A DNA stretch of 64,000 nt from contig BSYO01000009.1 in NCBI GenBank assembly GCA_033239525.1, forward strand, positions 12,111,299 to 12,175,298, written 5' to 3'. Of this stretch, positions 49,100 to 58,573 are shown one piece after another; the first letter of the stretch is position 1, and each line of letters begins with the position of its first letter. The notes under the pieces are model-generated. The model made no database searches. It had not been told where the DNA came from and saw only the letters and a program-made list of their open reading frames with translations. Made by a program: the position numbers and the translations under genes. The stretch comes from Nepenthes gracilis. Its lineage: Eukaryota > Streptophyta > Magnoliopsida > Caryophyllales > Nepenthaceae.

Positions 49100-49768
49100 G
49101 AGCATTATTTCCACAATGTCGTTACAATTAATAGGACTTGGCTAAAAAGTATATTTGCGTCCATCTTCTAAGACCTTTTTCACTAATAATCATCTCAATA
49201 AATAAGAGGAGGAGCATTAAGTCATTAAGCGTGGGAAAGAATAGTCCAAATAATATTTGAGAAAAAAAATAATTTACCGTAAATCAATACATTCATGTTT
49301 AAGAAAAGGTCTATCCTACTTTGGTTCCTGGGCTAGTTGCTGTCTCAGAGAATACATATTGTCCACCGCTTCTTGCACAAATGAATCCACTCTTTTACCT
49401 ATTTGAGAAGTTGGTTGTTCAAGGCCGAGTTACTACGTAAAAAATTTTGTTATCAAAGTGCAGTATCATTCATATAAGCCAGAAATGCATAATACGTTAA
49501 GGTGTTATTAAGTACCTTAGACTTCACCCTTTATAATGTTACGAGATGCCATGATGAATTTTTCACATTTAAAAGTCCTTTGTACTAACAACGAGCATGC
49601 AGAATTTTATATTCTTACTGTATTTATATAAATAAATAAAGTATCTATCATCTTATGAAATTCAAACATAACTAGCTTTGCAATTTTTGGTTCAATTTTA
49701 TTAATGAGTGATTAATTCTTATTTGCACTGTCCGTAGTCATGTAGCCTCGCCCTTTTCGAGTACCATA
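47923..49768. other. AT-rich spacer with no confident gene
   Basis: An open frame on the minus strand at 47946-48149 (ending VYVKVKALKWTNACNFYEIN) has less biased composition than its surroundings. It could be an exon fragment, but I recognise no family. A TC/TA microsatellite lies at 49058-49099. Otherwise I see nothing. Confidence 0.5.
49058..49099. repeat. (TC)n(TA)n microsatellite
   Basis: A TC run passes directly into a TA run of about eleven units in unique spacer DNA. Confidence 0.9.
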
Positions 49769-50527
49769 TGTTCGGTCATGGGTCACGCCCGTGCGACCCC
49801 ATACCTATTTAACATATCGTTTGATAATTCGAACGAGATCACACAGATATTATACTAATATTATGGACTTTTTAAATTAGAAAAGATTTGATTCTCTTTG
49901 ATTAGAAAAGATTTTGATAATATTATTTTCTAATTTGAAGATATCATTGATTAAGAAAGATTTTAAGAGATTATTTCATAATTTGGAGATATCATTGATT
50001 AGGAAATTATATTTCTTTCCTAACTAGTCTAGGATGAAAATTCTATATAAATGGGCCTAACTTTTATGTTGGAGACAAGCAACCAAGCATTCAAGTAATC
50101 ATTCATAAGTTGAATGAAAAATGAAAGATAGAGAGAAAACGGAGAAGAGAAAAATTTAAGCATCCGGCAGAGCGTCAGATCATATTCCAATCTCCACCGA
50201 CATTGCGTATGCTGTTCTTGGAGTTGCAAAGAACGTCTTTATCAATTATATTTATACTATTATACTTATTGTTACTTGGTTTATTTGTTACAAGATATAT
50301 AATCCATATATTTCTGGGATTTGTGTAACCAGCACTTTTATAGTGGATTTGTTGAGATATATTGTCCCGTAATTTTTTCCTCTCATTCTTAAGAGGATTT
50401 TTTCACGTTAAAAATCGTTGTGCATTATTGTATTTCTTGTACTTATGAGTTTGGTAGCTGACGATTGACAGGAGATTCTGATTTTATTTCGCTGTGTTGA
50501 GTTGTGTATCTAAGTCGAATCCCAACA
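49769..50527 (+). repeat. 5' LTR of copia-2 (759 bp)
   Basis: From TGTTCGGTCATGGGTC to GAATCCCAACA. It matches 55128-55821 through its length, for example at ATTTAACATRTCGTTTG near the start and GTTTGTGTAA.CAGCACTTTTA in the middle. A TATA-like TCTATATAAATGGG lies at 50042-50055. Confidence 0.85.
50042..50055 (+). promoter_or_regulatory. TATA box of the copia-2 5' LTR
   Basis: TCTATATAAATGGGCC. The 3' LTR has the equivalent TCTATATAAAGGGGCC near 55355. Confidence 0.6.
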
Positions 50528-50528
50528 A

Positions 50529-50540
50529 GTGGTAGAGGTT
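50529..50540 (+). other. Decayed primer binding site of copia-2
   Basis: GTGGTAGAGGTT directly follows the LTR end. It corresponds to TGGTATCAGAG with about three bases lost. Confidence 0.55.
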
Positions 50541-50556
50541 ACAAAACTTTGATTTA

Positions 50557-51255
50557 ATGACGCCAATGTCGATGAGCTTGCCATTCTATGTTGAACAGTT
50601 TGATTGGCAAAATAATTTCATTTTTTGGTAAGAAATGATTAGGAATATTTTGACCCCCAGAAGAAAAACAATAAAAGTACTTTGAAGCAAAAAAGATAAG
50701 TCAGAAAATATAACGGATGATGAGTGACAAGATAAGAGAGACTTTACTAATTGCTTGATCAAGTTGTATCTTATGGATAACAATCTTCAGGAGGTTATTG
50801 CCTAGTCGGATTCAGCGAAAGTCTGGATAAAATTTGAGATTTAGTATAAGTCCAAATCCTTGACGAGGTTGCATGTGAAGAAGTTCTATGACTTGCGTTT
50901 GTCGGAAGGGAAGAACTTCGAAAAACACTTGGATGAGTTCAATTGGATTTTAATGTAAATGTCGGCACTTGATAAAAAGATCAAGGAAGAAGACAAGGTG
51001 CTGATGTTGCTGACTTCTTTACAGGCATCGTACGAATATATTGCCACGATATTATTGTTTGAAAAAGACAATCTCAAGTTGAATAAGGTCATCGCTTCTT
51101 TTTTTATGAATGAGTTGAGGCAGAAGGGAAGCGTCAAGGATTCAGGGGAGCCTAATCTCTTGGCATCTACTAGTGGTCAAGGGCATGGGAGATCGAGGGA
51201 CTGAGATGGCAAATCGGAAAGGAGCAACGATTGGACCAAATTTCAAGACACAAAG
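50557..51255 (+). pseudogene. copia-2 gag, part left of LTR L
   Basis: Starts at ATG 50557 (MTPMSMSLPFYVEQFD), the same start context as copia-1. The open core at 50959-51204 has an EEDKVLMLLTSL block and MNELRQKGSVKDSG near its end. The earlier part has about six stops. The frame reaches the CAAAG target site at 51251-51255 and continues beyond LTR L. Confidence 0.8.
51251..51255. repeat. Target-site duplication of LTR L (left copy)
   Basis: CAAAG directly precedes TGTGAGATCC. The identical CAAAG at 54320-54324 directly follows TCACA. Confidence 0.88.
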
Positions 51256-51598
51256 TGTGAGATCCAAAATTTAATCAGCCTGCATAAAATATGAACCGGC
51301 CTCCTCCCATGAAAATCCAATCCGGCCTTGTAATCAAGCCCGGCTTCCTTTTGTGAATAAAGATTGGCCCTTCAGAATCACAAACGGCCCAAAAAGGGTT
51401 GGCCAGCAGCGGAGTGGGCCGAGCAGTTGGCCTAAAATGAACTAATGGTAACTAAAGACAAAAACAAAATTTATTGCTAGAATCCAACTAGGCGGCGACC
51501 AAATGAAGTAAGTAAACCAACGTAGTTACTCCACCTACCCTCTGAAGAGAAGTACGGGAGTAAGTAACTTACCCCACTTACTCCACCAAACCCCTCCT

Positions 51599-51609
51599 CT
51601 ATATAAACC
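51599..51609 (+). promoter_or_regulatory. TATA box of LTR L
   Basis: CTATATAAACC, preceded by a C-rich stretch (CCAAACCCCTCCT). Confidence 0.6.
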
Positions 51610-51709
51610 CTGCACTGGTTGATGCACAGGCAAGCAGAAGGAAGAGAGTGACAAGGAAAAAAGCTTCAAGACGGTAAAAATCTAGGCGATCAACTCTCAA
51701 GCAAGTTAC

Positions 51710-51825
51710 TTCGAACGCTGCTTTTAAGTTCATACTTTAAGAATATTGCAAGTGTACCTCGGACGCTGATCTTTAAGTTCATACTTTAAGAATATTGCAA
51801 GCGTACTGTCCGTTTTAAGTTCATG
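51710..51825 (+). repeat. 49-bp tandem duplication in LTR L
   Basis: TAAGTTCATACTTTAAGAAT begins at 51725 and again at 51774, with the following TATTGCAAG shared. A partial third copy (TTTTAAGTTCATG) follows. Confidence 0.85.
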
Positions 51826-52019
51826 TTTTTAATACAAGTTTATCATGTCTATTGATGTTCAGTTGTTTTATAATATTCGAACGCATGAAGTTTGATTATT
51901 GCACGATTGTAGATGACGACTAGTTATTTGTTTATGAAAAAGTACCGGTTATTCCATGATGTTTGGACGTTTTACTTAAATACATGAAATCCGGCCATGT
52001 TGTAAGTTATTCGGTTATT

Positions 52020-53390
52020 GCACGTATAAAAAGAACTCCATCCTTTTATTGAAAATGAATTCCGTCCTTTGAGAGAAATGAACTCCGAGTTTTAATGAAC
52101 TCTGTCCTTTGAGAGAAATAAACTCCGGCTTTAATGAACTCCGGCCTTTAATGAACTCCGTCCTTTGAGAGAAATGAACTCCGGCTTTAATGAACTCCGG
52201 CTTTTAATGAACTCCGTCCTTTGAGAGAAATGAACTCCGACTTTAATAAACTCCGGCTTTTAAAGCACTCCGTCCTTTAGTAAAAAGCACTCTGGATTTA
52301 TGAAACTTCGGCTTTTAAAAGTACTCCGTCCTTTGAGTGAAAAGCACTCCGGCTTTTAGTAAAAAGCACTCCGGATTTTTGAAACTTCGGCTTTTAAAAG
52401 TACTCCGTCCTTTGAGTAAAAAGCACTCCGTCCCTTTGAGTGAAAAGCACTCCGTCTGAGAGGCATTCCGTCCAAAAAGCACTCCATCCGAAAAGCACTC
52501 CATCCGAAAAGCACTCCGGCCTCTTTTAAAAAAAAAAAGAAGAAGAACTCTGGATTTTTTTAGACTCCAGCTTTTTGAACTCCGGCTTTTTGAGAAAAAG
52601 AACTCCGGCTTTTTTTTGGACTCCGGCTTTTTGGACTCCGGCCTTTTGAGAAAAAAAACTTCGGCTTTTGAACTCCAGATTTTGACAAAAAGAACTCCGG
52701 CTTTTGAACTCCGATTTTTGTTGATAAAAAGAACTCCGGATTTGGATAAAAAAGAACTTCGGCTTTTGAACTCCGGATTTTGATAAAAAGAACTCCGGCT
52801 TTTGAACTCCGATTTTTGTTGATAAAAAGAACTCCGGATTTGGATGAAAAAGAACTTCCGCTTTTGAACTCCGGATTTTGATGAAAAGAACTTCGGCTTT
52901 TGAACTCCGGATTTTGATGAAAAGAACCCCGGCTTTTGAACTCCGGTTTTTGTTGATAAAAAAAACTCTGGATTTGGATGAAAAAGAACTTCGGCTTGTG
53001 AACTCCGGATGTTGATGAAAAGAACTCCGGCTTTTGAACTCCGATTTTTGATGAAAAGAACTCCGGATTTGGATGAAAAAGAACTTCGGCTTTTGAACTC
53101 CGGATTTTGATGAAAAGAACACCGACTTTTGAACTCCGGTTTTTGTTGATAAAAAGAACTTCGGATTTGGATGAAAAAGAACTTCGGCTTTTAAACTCCG
53201 AATTTTGATAAAAAGAACTCCGGCTTTTTGGACTCTGACTTTTTGAGAAAAAGAATTCCGGCTTTTGAACTCCGACTTTTTGTGAAAAAGAACTCCGGCT
53301 TTTTGAACTCCGGCCTTTTGAGGAAAAAGAGAACTCCGGCATTTGAGCTCCGGCTTTTGTGTGAAGAAAATGAAGTCCGGCCTCCCTTCT
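52020..53390 (+). repeat. Tandem array of ACTCCGGCTTTT-type units in LTR L
   Basis: Two zones. In 52030-52510 the unit is based on GAACTCCGTCCTTTGAGAGA alternating with ATGAACTCCGGCTTT, drifting to AAGCACTCCG. In 52510-53390 the unit is about 33 bases: GAACTCCGGATTTTGATGAA with AGAACTTCGGCTTTT. Longer units carrying GTTGATAAAAAG mark higher-order periods of roughly 98 bases and more. Many units are multiples of three, so long frames stay open on the minus strand (52560-53402, 280 codons; 52526-53122, 198 codons, another frame). Confidence 0.9.
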
Positions 53391-53514
53391 CATAAGATCC
53401 AAACAAAGATAGACTCTAAACCAGCTTTATGATGAGACGAATAAGTTCTGACATTAGCTTCGAGAGATAAGGTTCTCTGGCATACCTTAGAACTTTATGG
53501 TAGTAATCGAGGAT

Positions 53515-53650
53515 AACTCTGTCTATGGAGTTAATCATGGTCTGCCTTGTCCTCGGGACGTTACGGACAGGAGGAAAGCGAACTTTGTCCATGGAGCTAT
53601 CTGTGGTCCGCCCTGTCCTCGGGGCGTTACGGTCAGGAGGAAAGCATAAG
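53515..53650 (+). repeat. 66-bp direct duplication in LTR L
   Basis: TGTCCTCGGGACGTTACGGA and TGTCCTCGGGGCGTTACGGT are each followed by CAGGAGGAAAGC, at 53568 and 53634. The preceding CATGG(A)G..TGGTC parts also repeat. Confidence 0.85.
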
Positions 53651-54319
53651 TTTCTGGCCTACCTTCGGGTGGCACACTGATCCCACGAGACGGGATACTT
53701 CTGTTCAGTTATCGGCATTGGATTGTGTGGACTGAATACAATCTATCCTCGATTAATGCCTCCTCCGTAAGAAAAGAATAAGAGAAGACTTCTATAACGA
53801 TGCTCTGACATTCTGTTCGACCTTCATCCGGCTAAGTATTGATTATAGTATTGCATATGGTTTTGTTCTGGTTTTTCCTGCATTGATTACATTGGTTTTC
53901 TAATCCGCTATTTTTTTTATTTATGCATTCGCCTGACAGTACAAATGGTTATGGAAATCTGCATGTAGCTTGTTGAGCGCTGGCTCACTGTTTTCTGTTT
54001 TTTTTTCCCCTTACAGATGAAACTTTAGAGCTTGTGCCTGACGAGTTGAAGTGATTAGAGCTTGTCTGAAGAATCATTAAAGACTCAGAAGCTTATTTTG
54101 GAAGAATATCATTGTAATGACTTGATCATAATTCATAGACTTTTATAATTAGACATTTTGATTATGTACTCAGAAATGAATATTTTGGAATGCAGATGAA
54201 TGCTTTCGCAGAATATTAGATTAACTTCCGCTATACTTCTTATGGTTAAAAATATATGGGTTCTAGATGGCATCCAGATCATGTGTTGCAAAAAAAAAAA
54301 AAAATCTCGTTCCGTCACA

Positions 54320-55127
54320 CAAAGTGCTTCTATTGTGACAAAAAGGACCATATGAAACAGAATTGTCCCAAGAGGAAGCAAAAGAAGGAGAGTGTAGGCA
54401 AGCGTTAAGAGAGGAGGTATTATAATGATGATAATCGAGCCTCTACCGCTTCTTATGGAAACCTTCTAGTTGTCCACACGGGGGAGACATAAAGCTTTCC
54501 GAGCCCAGAGACGGATTGGGTGATGAATAGCAGTTTCTCACATCATATAGTATCGAGAAAGTCCCTCTTCACTAGATATATGCCTAAGGACCATGGGGTA
54601 CTAAAGACGGGAAACAATGATTTGTCAAGGGTTGTTGGCATCAGAAATGTTAGCTTGTGGATAAATAACAGGATGAAGCTCGTGTTGAAGGGCATAAGAC
54701 ATGCCCCGGATTTGTGGTAGAATGTGATTTCTACCGAAAAGCTTGATGACGAAGGATTTTTGTACAGAGTTCGAAAAAGGCCAATAGAAACTCACCAAAG
54801 ATGTCTCGGTTGTGACAGGAGAAGCAAGTGATCAAGTCGGTACTTAATAAAAGTTTTAATTGCAAAAGATAACACCAATGTGACTAACGAGGATACTTGT
54901 CAAGGTGGCGAGAAGAAGAGGTTGAGATGGAGCGAGAGTAATTCTACCATCAATGAGAAGCCAAAGGGGAGCGAGAATACTTCAAATTCGGTGGAGCAAA
55001 AGAGGGTATCATTCAAACTTATGGAGGCCGACACCAGGATCCTATTTGAGGGAAAGTTATCGAAGGGCAGGTGATGATGGTCACTAGTGAAGGCGAAGGA
55101 TCCCCTGCACAGTCGTGATAGAAAGTT
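54320..55127 (+). pseudogene. copia-2 gag end and protease-like remnant, right of LTR L
   Basis: The gag zinc knuckle starts at once after the target site: cysteines and histidine spaced CX2CX4HX4C at 54325-54366, followed by basic residues and a stop. Downstream, 54520-54720 resembles the copia protease region (SRKSLFTRYMPKDHGVLKTG, later RHAPDLW), but the DSG active site is changed to NSS. The stretch 54840-55075 (a KKRLRWSESNS block) has no recognised domain. No integrase or RT follows before the 3' LTR. Confidence 0.65.
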
Positions 55128-55821
55128 TGTTAGGTTATGAGTCCCTCCCGTATGGGTCCATACCCATTTAACATGTCGTTTGGTAGTTCAAACGAGATCA
55201 CACGAATATCGTATTGATATTATAGACTTTCTAAATTAAAAGAAATTTAATTCTTTTTTATTAGGAAAGATTTTGATGATATTATTTCTTAGTTTGGAGA
55301 CATCATTGATTAGGAAAGTATATTTCTTTCTTAATTAACCTAAGGTGAAAATTCTATATAAAGGGGCCTAACTCTTATGCTGGAGACAAGTAATCATTTA
55401 TGATTTGAATGAAAATGGAGAGAAAGAGAAAGAAACGGGAGACGAGGAAGATTTGAGCATCCAATAGAGTGTCAAATAGTATTTTAGCCTCTACGAACCT
55501 TGGGGGCTATTCTTGGAGTTGTAAATAACGTCTTTACCGATCAAATTTCTGCTCTTATACTTATTATTATTTTGTTTATTTGTTATAATATATGTAATCC
55601 TTATATTTATAGAGTTTGTGTAATCAGCACTTTTATAGAAAATTTGTTTGGATGCATCATCCTGTAATTTTTTCCTCTCATTCTTAAGAAGGTTTTCCAT
55701 ATTAAAAATTGTTATATATTATTGTATTTATTGTACTCACGAATTTAGTATTTAACGATTGACGAGAGGTTTGAGTTTTACTTCTCTGTATCGGATTGTA
55801 TATCCATGTTAAGCCCCAGCA
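55128..55821 (+). repeat. 3' LTR of copia-2 (694 bp)
   Basis: From TGTTAGGTTATGAGTC to AGCCCCAGCA, the counterpart of 49769-50527. Sequence differences are frequent, so the insertion is old. Confidence 0.82.
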
Positions 55822-58184
55822 CCATGATAGACTTCTATATACTTGCTTGAAAGCATCTTTTAATATACATTTCTAAATTTCTAATCTTCCACCATTAATA
55901 ATTATAGACTCTACTTAACCAGCCCAGTATTACCAAAAAAAGTTAGTTCCGATTGATTAAGTGTTATTATTATTTTTATTTTTTCATATCATTTTAAATA
56001 TTTGGTATCTTTAAAATTTTCATAAATATATATATTTTTTACTATTATTTTTTTTTTCTTTTACAAACAATCCTTTATACACTCTTTAATAAATTTATAT
56101 CAAATAGTCCTCCGCCATCACTTAAAAACATTTTTTGAAATAGACGACCATAAGGACCAGAACTAATGAGCTGTGATTGCGCTGAAGAAAAATCAGAACC
56201 AATAATATCGAGTAAAGTAAAATCAAAATAATTATCCCAACTTCCTCAACAGACTCAGGGAGAATGCGAGAACAATAAAATATTTGAGATCTTCAAGATT
56301 GAGACTGAGAAAAGCGTGTCTGGAGGGGGAGGAAAGGAGAAATTTACCAATCTTTGGATTAGATTGCAACCAACCTTGCTGTTGACAATGGTCTATGCCC
56401 TTTTCTCTAAAGAAATTGAGGTGCGCTCTAATGCTGTGAGAAGCCTCCAACGTCCGTTTCTTTATTGGATCCCAAAAATAATATTTAAACTTTAAATACC
56501 ATCCTCTAAATAACTTGTTTTTTAATAATTTTTTTATATTTAAATTTTATATTTAATAGATATTAATATTAAAAAAATAATAATAATAATAATAACAATC
56601 ACATTAATAATATTTATATCATAAAATAAGCACACTTATAAATCCAAGGGTGAGGGCTCTAGAGGCATGAGTAGCACCGCCCCTGCTTCTTTTTAAAGTG
56701 GGCGACTGAAAGAAAGAGATGCCGGCCGGCATGATCACGAGCTCATTTCGCTGTGTGCAGCTCCTTTTCCACGTCGTATTTTTCAAGAAAACAAAAATTA
56801 TTTCCTCCCTCCATCTTATTATCTTCTTGTATCTCGTTTGCTCTTCCCCCTTCTGTTTTTCAGACCGAGCGCATCAAAATTCGAAATTTCTTTAATTCAT
56901 GCAACTGCATTGCCATGATCTTGCAAAACTCCATATTCTTCGACTTTAAAATCTCAATTGATCGAGATTTCGACCTCGGTGGAGAAGGGAAGGGAGAGAG
57001 AGAGAGAAAGAGAGAGAGAGAGCACGCGCGAGGGAGAGGGAGTCATCTGAAGGATGCAATGAGAGGCGACGAGAGGTGGGGATTGACAGTCGTCGCTGCG
57101 CTGTGAAGGGAAACACATACGGAGATGATGTGGGACGGGAGGAAGGCAAAGCCTTTTGAAAAAAAAAGAAAGAAAAAGTAACCAACCCACTCGGGAAAGT
57201 TGGGTTACGGAGGGAATCAATAACATTTTCATTTATCATTTAAATCAAAAAATGATTTTAATTTTTTAAAAAAATTAATTTGAATTTATCTGGCTCAATA
57301 AATTTAAAATATACATACAAGATAAAATAAGAAAACATATCTTTTCAACTTCAGTTTTATGAAATTGGATTTAACAAAAAAATTATATCCCAAAATTATA
57401 GTAGAAAATTATATTCTTTTAAAATTGACTTTTACAAAAATTGATACAATTTTATTGAATAACATAAATATAATTTAATTTAAAATATAAAATAAAACTG
57501 TACAGTTGAATTGGATAAAAAAAATTTTCAATAACTAAACTAAAATTTTCACCAAAAAGAAAAAAAAAACCCTCCCACCCAAAACCGCCGAGCACCAAAC
57601 CTCCCACTCCGGCCTACCTCCCTTGGCTCAAGCCGCCTCCTCTCAGCAACGTCGCTAAACTTCCCATCCCCAGCCCCCTCCCTCATTTCCCTCCAATTTC
57701 TAAATTTTAATCTTAACCCTTAAATAGACAAAAGAGGCAGCTTACATATGAAGCAAAAAATTGAACTTTCTAAAAAAAAGTCCGAGATAGCTGATCAACT
57801 CTTTAATTCATAGGTGGTTAAAAAAAAAAAAAAGTTCCATTTAAGAATTTTTTTTCTTTAAATACAACCTTGAAAATTTATGCCAAACCCCACCAAAACA
57901 ATACAATCAAACAGACCCTAACAAATCCAATCAAACGAGAACACGAATGCGTAAGTCTTAGCATATAAGTTTGTCAACCCACAGAATTGAGACTGGTCCA
58001 GCCCTTAACCCTTGCCTTGGGTAAAGGGCTCAATCTTGCCATAGGACTAGTCATGGGTTCATTTCTCAAATGTCCCACAACCGGGACACCTATTCCACAC
58101 AAAGAAACATGAAACAACTCCACACATTTAAGGCATATATCCAACACCTAAATTGAGAAGAAGTAAGACCTGCTTTGTGAAGTC
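55822..58184. other. Spacer between copia-2 and SUVR3
   Basis: AT-rich with no confident gene. A minus-strand frame at 56232-56450 starts MEASHSIRAHLNFF. A good donor-like GTAAAT at 56348-56343 lies within it, so 56349-56450 could be an orphan first exon, but no following exon is seen. A GA microsatellite lies at 56995-57021, within a GC-rich stretch (56640-57130). A second C-rich stretch is at 57570-57690. Confidence 0.5.
56995..57021. repeat. (GA)n microsatellite
   Basis: GAGAGAGAGAGAAAGAGAG-type run in a GC-richer stretch. Such runs are common near plant promoters, but no gene is linked to it here. Confidence 0.85.
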
Positions 58185-58573
58185 TTAAGTGTTTTCTGAA
58201 GGCAATGTGCCGAAGCAACAGCAGCTGCCGCAATAGCATGGCAAGCCATCTGATCTCAGCCTAATATTTCCATAGCTAAAAGTAAGTTCTTCACCTACCT
58301 GTATATCCTCAGAAGCAAAGAAGCAAATCCGAGGCAAAAAAGCACCACAACTTCTGACCAGTACCGTTGACAGATTGCCACCATCACAAGAATGGTTTAT
58401 GAATCGCGCAGCATTACCTATTCTTGTAGCATCAATGTTGATCCTAAAACAGGCTTTCCCTGAAGGAAGATGCTCCCTTATGACTAAAAGAGAAGAAGAA
58501 AATCTGCCACTTGAAGCAAGCTCATCATACTCTAGTTGCCGCCTCCTTGCCTCTTTGGTGGTCAGTAGTTCAC
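58185..58573 (-). CDS. SUVR3: SUVR3-type histone lysine methyltransferase, exon 2 (SET and post-SET)
   Basis: Codes for residues 212-340. The exon starts in phase after an acceptor reading TTCTAG on the minus strand, so the split glycine codon is G|GT. It holds most of the catalytic SET domain: the cofactor-binding NHSC motif (residues 271-274, in RFINHSCDGGN) and the catalytic tyrosine in GEELTFSYG (305-313). A cysteine-rich post-SET (CYCGSCCC, 324-331, CXCX4C) follows close to the end. The stop is TAA at 58185-58187. All expected catalytic and zinc-binding residues are present and the frame is open, so the product is probably active. It pairs with the exon at 62568-63201. Confidence 0.92.

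Larger units (their letters stand above)
51256..54319 (+). mobile_element. Solo LTR L (3,064 bp) with internal tandem array
   Basis: The ends are TGTGA and TCACA, a 5-bp inverted repeat. They are flanked by perfect CAAAG copies, and the gag frame of copia-2 is restored when L is taken out. A TATA box at 51599-51609 gives plus orientation. Downstream come a 49-bp duplication (51710-51820), a 1.4 kb array (52020-53390), a 66-bp duplication (53520-53645), and an A run (54288-54304) near the end. No transposon protein is encoded. Confidence 0.88.
49769..55821 (+). mobile_element. copia-2: gag-only Ty1/copia derivative carrying solo LTR L
   Basis: 5' LTR 49769-50527, primer site, broken gag, insertion of LTR L (51256-54319), rest of gag and a protease-like remnant, 3' LTR 55128-55821. 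Flanks CCATA (49764-49768) and CCATG (55822-55826) agree at 4/5. Without LTR L the element is about 2,980 bp, far shorter than an autonomous copia element, with no integrase or RT. It belongs to the same family as copia-1. Confidence 0.82.

Noticed and set aside
52560..53402. 280-codon open frame on the minus strand as a protein gene
   Set aside because: It lies wholly inside a tandem array whose units are mostly multiples of three. A second frame is also open, there is no domain, and it runs antisense to the LTR promoter.
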